5,855 bases of DNA from Spirochaetia bacterium (GTDB taxonomy: Bacteria; Spirochaetota; Spirochaetia; Treponematales; Breznakiellaceae). The position numbers were made by a program, and so were the translations under genes. The stretch lies in contig BOBI01000107.1 of the NCBI GenBank assembly GCA_026002305.1, positions 1-5,855 on the forward strand, written 5' to 3'. Position 1 is the stretch's first letter; the number at the start of each line of letters is the position of its first letter. This document shows positions 5,404 to 5,855 of the stretch, piece by piece. The notes below the pieces were generated by a model. The model was not told the origin of the DNA. It made no database searches and was given only the letters and a program-made list of their open reading frames with translations.

Positions 5404-5409
5404 TCCTCC
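5404..5409 (-). promoter_or_regulatory. Ribosome binding site fixing the rpsT TTG start
   Basis: GGAGGA on the minus strand, five bases before TTG at 5398. It is a strong match to the anti-Shine-Dalgarno sequence and has no other start codon at suitable spacing, so it sets the unusual TTG as the start of S20. Confidence 0.8.
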
Positions 5410-5417
5410 AAAAACCT

Positions 5418-5446
5418 ATTATAAGGCCTATTATTTAAAATCTGAA
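5418..5446 (-). promoter_or_regulatory. Candidate internal promoter for rpsT
   Basis: A perfect TATAAT (5423-5418) is preceded 17 bases upstream by TTCAGA (5446-5441, four of six -35 consensus bases), which overlaps the last codons of the Cys4 gene. Transcription would start near 5411, leaving a short leader that just includes the rpsT ribosome site. It could give S20, HU and the downstream genes expression independent of the Cys4 gene. Confidence 0.42.
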
Positions 5447-5601
5447 GGACGCCTTTCTGTCCTTTTGCATTTTTCACATTCAGCCATGTTTTTTACCTTT
5501 CCGTTTTCAAACAGGGTCTTCATTTTAATCTCGCCCCCGCACGAACAAAAGAATTTTTGGGTGGTACTCGTGGTACGTGCGTTCTTACTGGCTCCAGCCA
5601 T
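5431..5601 (-). CDS. Small conserved-looking Cys4 (zinc-ribbon-like) protein
   Basis: This 56-residue basic protein has paired cysteines: C19-S-C21 followed by G-G, and C42-E-K-C45. The spacing suggests one zinc site in a small ribbon. The N-terminal 17 residues are polar, rich in Ser, Thr, Lys and Arg, and the C-terminus is T-E-R-R-P-S-D-F-K. I do not recognise a named family. The size, charge and position before rpsT suggest a ribosome- or RNA-associated protein, but this is inference. The start is the ATG at 5601, preceded six bases upstream by AAGGAG (5613-5608). An in-frame ATG at 5652 would add 17 residues, but it lies between the -35 and -10 elements of the promoter at 5644-5672 and has no ribosome site, so it is rejected. 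It is the first gene of the cluster. Confidence 0.75.
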   Translation of the reverse strand: MAGASKNARTTSTTQKFFCSCGGEIKMKTLFENGKVKNMAECEKCKRTERRPSDFK

Positions 5602-5607
5602 ATAGTT

Positions 5608-5613
5608 CTCCTT
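5608..5613 (-). promoter_or_regulatory. Ribosome binding site deciding the start of the Cys4 gene
   Basis: AAGGAG on the minus strand, six bases before the ATG at 5601. It supports the shorter 56-residue product over the longer reading frame beginning at 5652, which lacks such a site. Confidence 0.75.
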
Positions 5614-5643
5614 AACCTGAATAAATTTTATTAACTGTCTAAT

Positions 5644-5672
5644 ATTTTCCATAAATAGAATTAGCCTGTCAA
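5644..5672 (-). promoter_or_regulatory. Probable main promoter of the Cys4-rpsT-HU-lnt-receiver-bactofilin-cinA cluster
   Basis: A perfect -35 TTGACA (5672-5667) is followed after 17 bases by GAAAAT (5649-5644), which keeps the most conserved -10 positions (A2 and T6) and matches four of six. Transcription would begin near 5637, giving a leader of about 36 bases before the ATG at 5601. It is the best-matching promoter in the window and stands immediately upstream of the first gene of the packed minus-strand cluster. Confidence 0.6.
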
Positions 5673-5855
5673 GATAACCGCTCCAAGCCCTCCTGTTCCT
5701 GCCTTATCTACAAAAGCGGCGTGCGGCTTGTAAGACAAAATGGTGTGCAGATTTTATCGGCAGTTAAGCGCAAAAATATTTTCCCTTTCGCTCACGCTTG
5801 CTACAGTCACCTTTTTGGGCACACAGTTGCTTATTCGCCCCGCTTCGGTCAAGTG
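5673..5855. other. Right-edge stretch without a confident gene; interrupted protein-like frame on minus strand
   Basis: Upstream of the cluster promoter I see no RNA gene and no well-supported CDS. One minus-strand frame is open from the window edge for 33 codons (5855-5757), meets TAA at 5756-5754, and continues in the same frame for 30 more codons to TAA at 5663-5661. Both pieces have plausible protein composition. The second includes H-A-A-F-V-D-K-A-G-T-G-G-L-G, but only a TTG could start it and no ribosome site precedes that. On the plus strand an ATG at 5740 opens a 38-codon frame running off the edge with a hydrophobic, signal-like stretch, but it has no Shine-Dalgarno sequence. The stretch could be a decayed gene end, a dispersed repeat, or ordinary spacer. 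Confidence 0.35.

Noticed and set aside
5602..5652. A 17-residue N-terminal extension of the Cys4 protein, starting at the ATG at 5652
   Set aside because: That ATG falls between the -35 and -10 elements of the best promoter in the window and has no ribosome site, whereas the ATG at 5601 has AAGGAG at ideal spacing.
5740..5855. Plus-strand ORF with a signal-peptide-like N-terminus running off the right edge
   Set aside because: No Shine-Dalgarno sequence or promoter precedes the ATG, and the opposite strand has equally open frames, so it is noted only in the region entry.
1..5855. CRISPR array, tRNA, rRNA, insertion sequence or phage attachment site
   Set aside because: Reading both strands, I found no regularly spaced repeats, cloverleaf-like segments, transposase motifs or flanking duplications.

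Overview
The window looks like chromosomal DNA of a diderm bacterium, most likely a spirochaete of the Treponema/Spirochaetaceae group. Evidence for two membranes is an apolipoprotein N-acyltransferase (Lnt) and an LptC-like lipoprotein. The spirochaete assignment is an inference from three points: the LptC protein type, its permissive lipobox (F-M-G-G-C), and an S20-HU-Lnt gene order that I recall, without being able to check, from Treponema genomes. There are no insertion sequences, tRNAs, rRNAs or CRISPR arrays.

Layout. At the left edge (59 to 1, minus strand) is the first 19 codons of a truncated gene with a hydrophobic N-terminus. It diverges from a plus-strand gene (156-716) for a SatP/YaaH-family acetate/succinate transporter. 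The 96-base gap between them holds a perfect 15-base palindrome and possible promoters in both directions. Everything from 729 to 5601 is on the minus strand. Convergent with satP is an LptC-like lipoprotein gene (1340-729). Upstream of it is a 169-base gap, then a tightly packed cluster that reads, in transcription order: a 56-residue Cys4 protein (5601-5431), rpsT for S20 (TTG start), an HU-type DNA-binding protein with a lysine-rich tail (GTG start), lnt, a receiver-domain protein with a coiled-coil-like C-terminal half, a bactofilin, and a stand-alone CinA C-terminal domain (PncC-type amidohydrolase). A near-consensus promoter at 5644-5672 appears to drive the cluster, and a second possible promoter lies just before rpsT. 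From HU onward the gaps vanish: HU and lnt overlap as ATGA, lnt overlaps the receiver gene by 35 bases, the receiver gene meets bactofilin as TGATG, and bactofilin overlaps cinA by 8 bases.

How the genes work together. The first part of the cluster serves translation and the nucleoid (S20, HU). The middle serves the envelope and cell shape (Lnt, bactofilin), and cinA serves pyridine-nucleotide salvage. The most unusual gene is the receiver protein. Its expected phosphoacceptor aspartate is glutamate (E55) and one acidic-pocket residue is asparagine (N12), so it is probably a phosphorylation-independent pseudo-receiver, translationally coupled to the bactofilin.

Two stretches without a confident gene (1341-1509 and 5673-5855) each contain minus-strand reading frames that look protein-like but have no credible start. 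The second is interrupted by an in-frame stop. They may be gene remnants or dispersed repeats.
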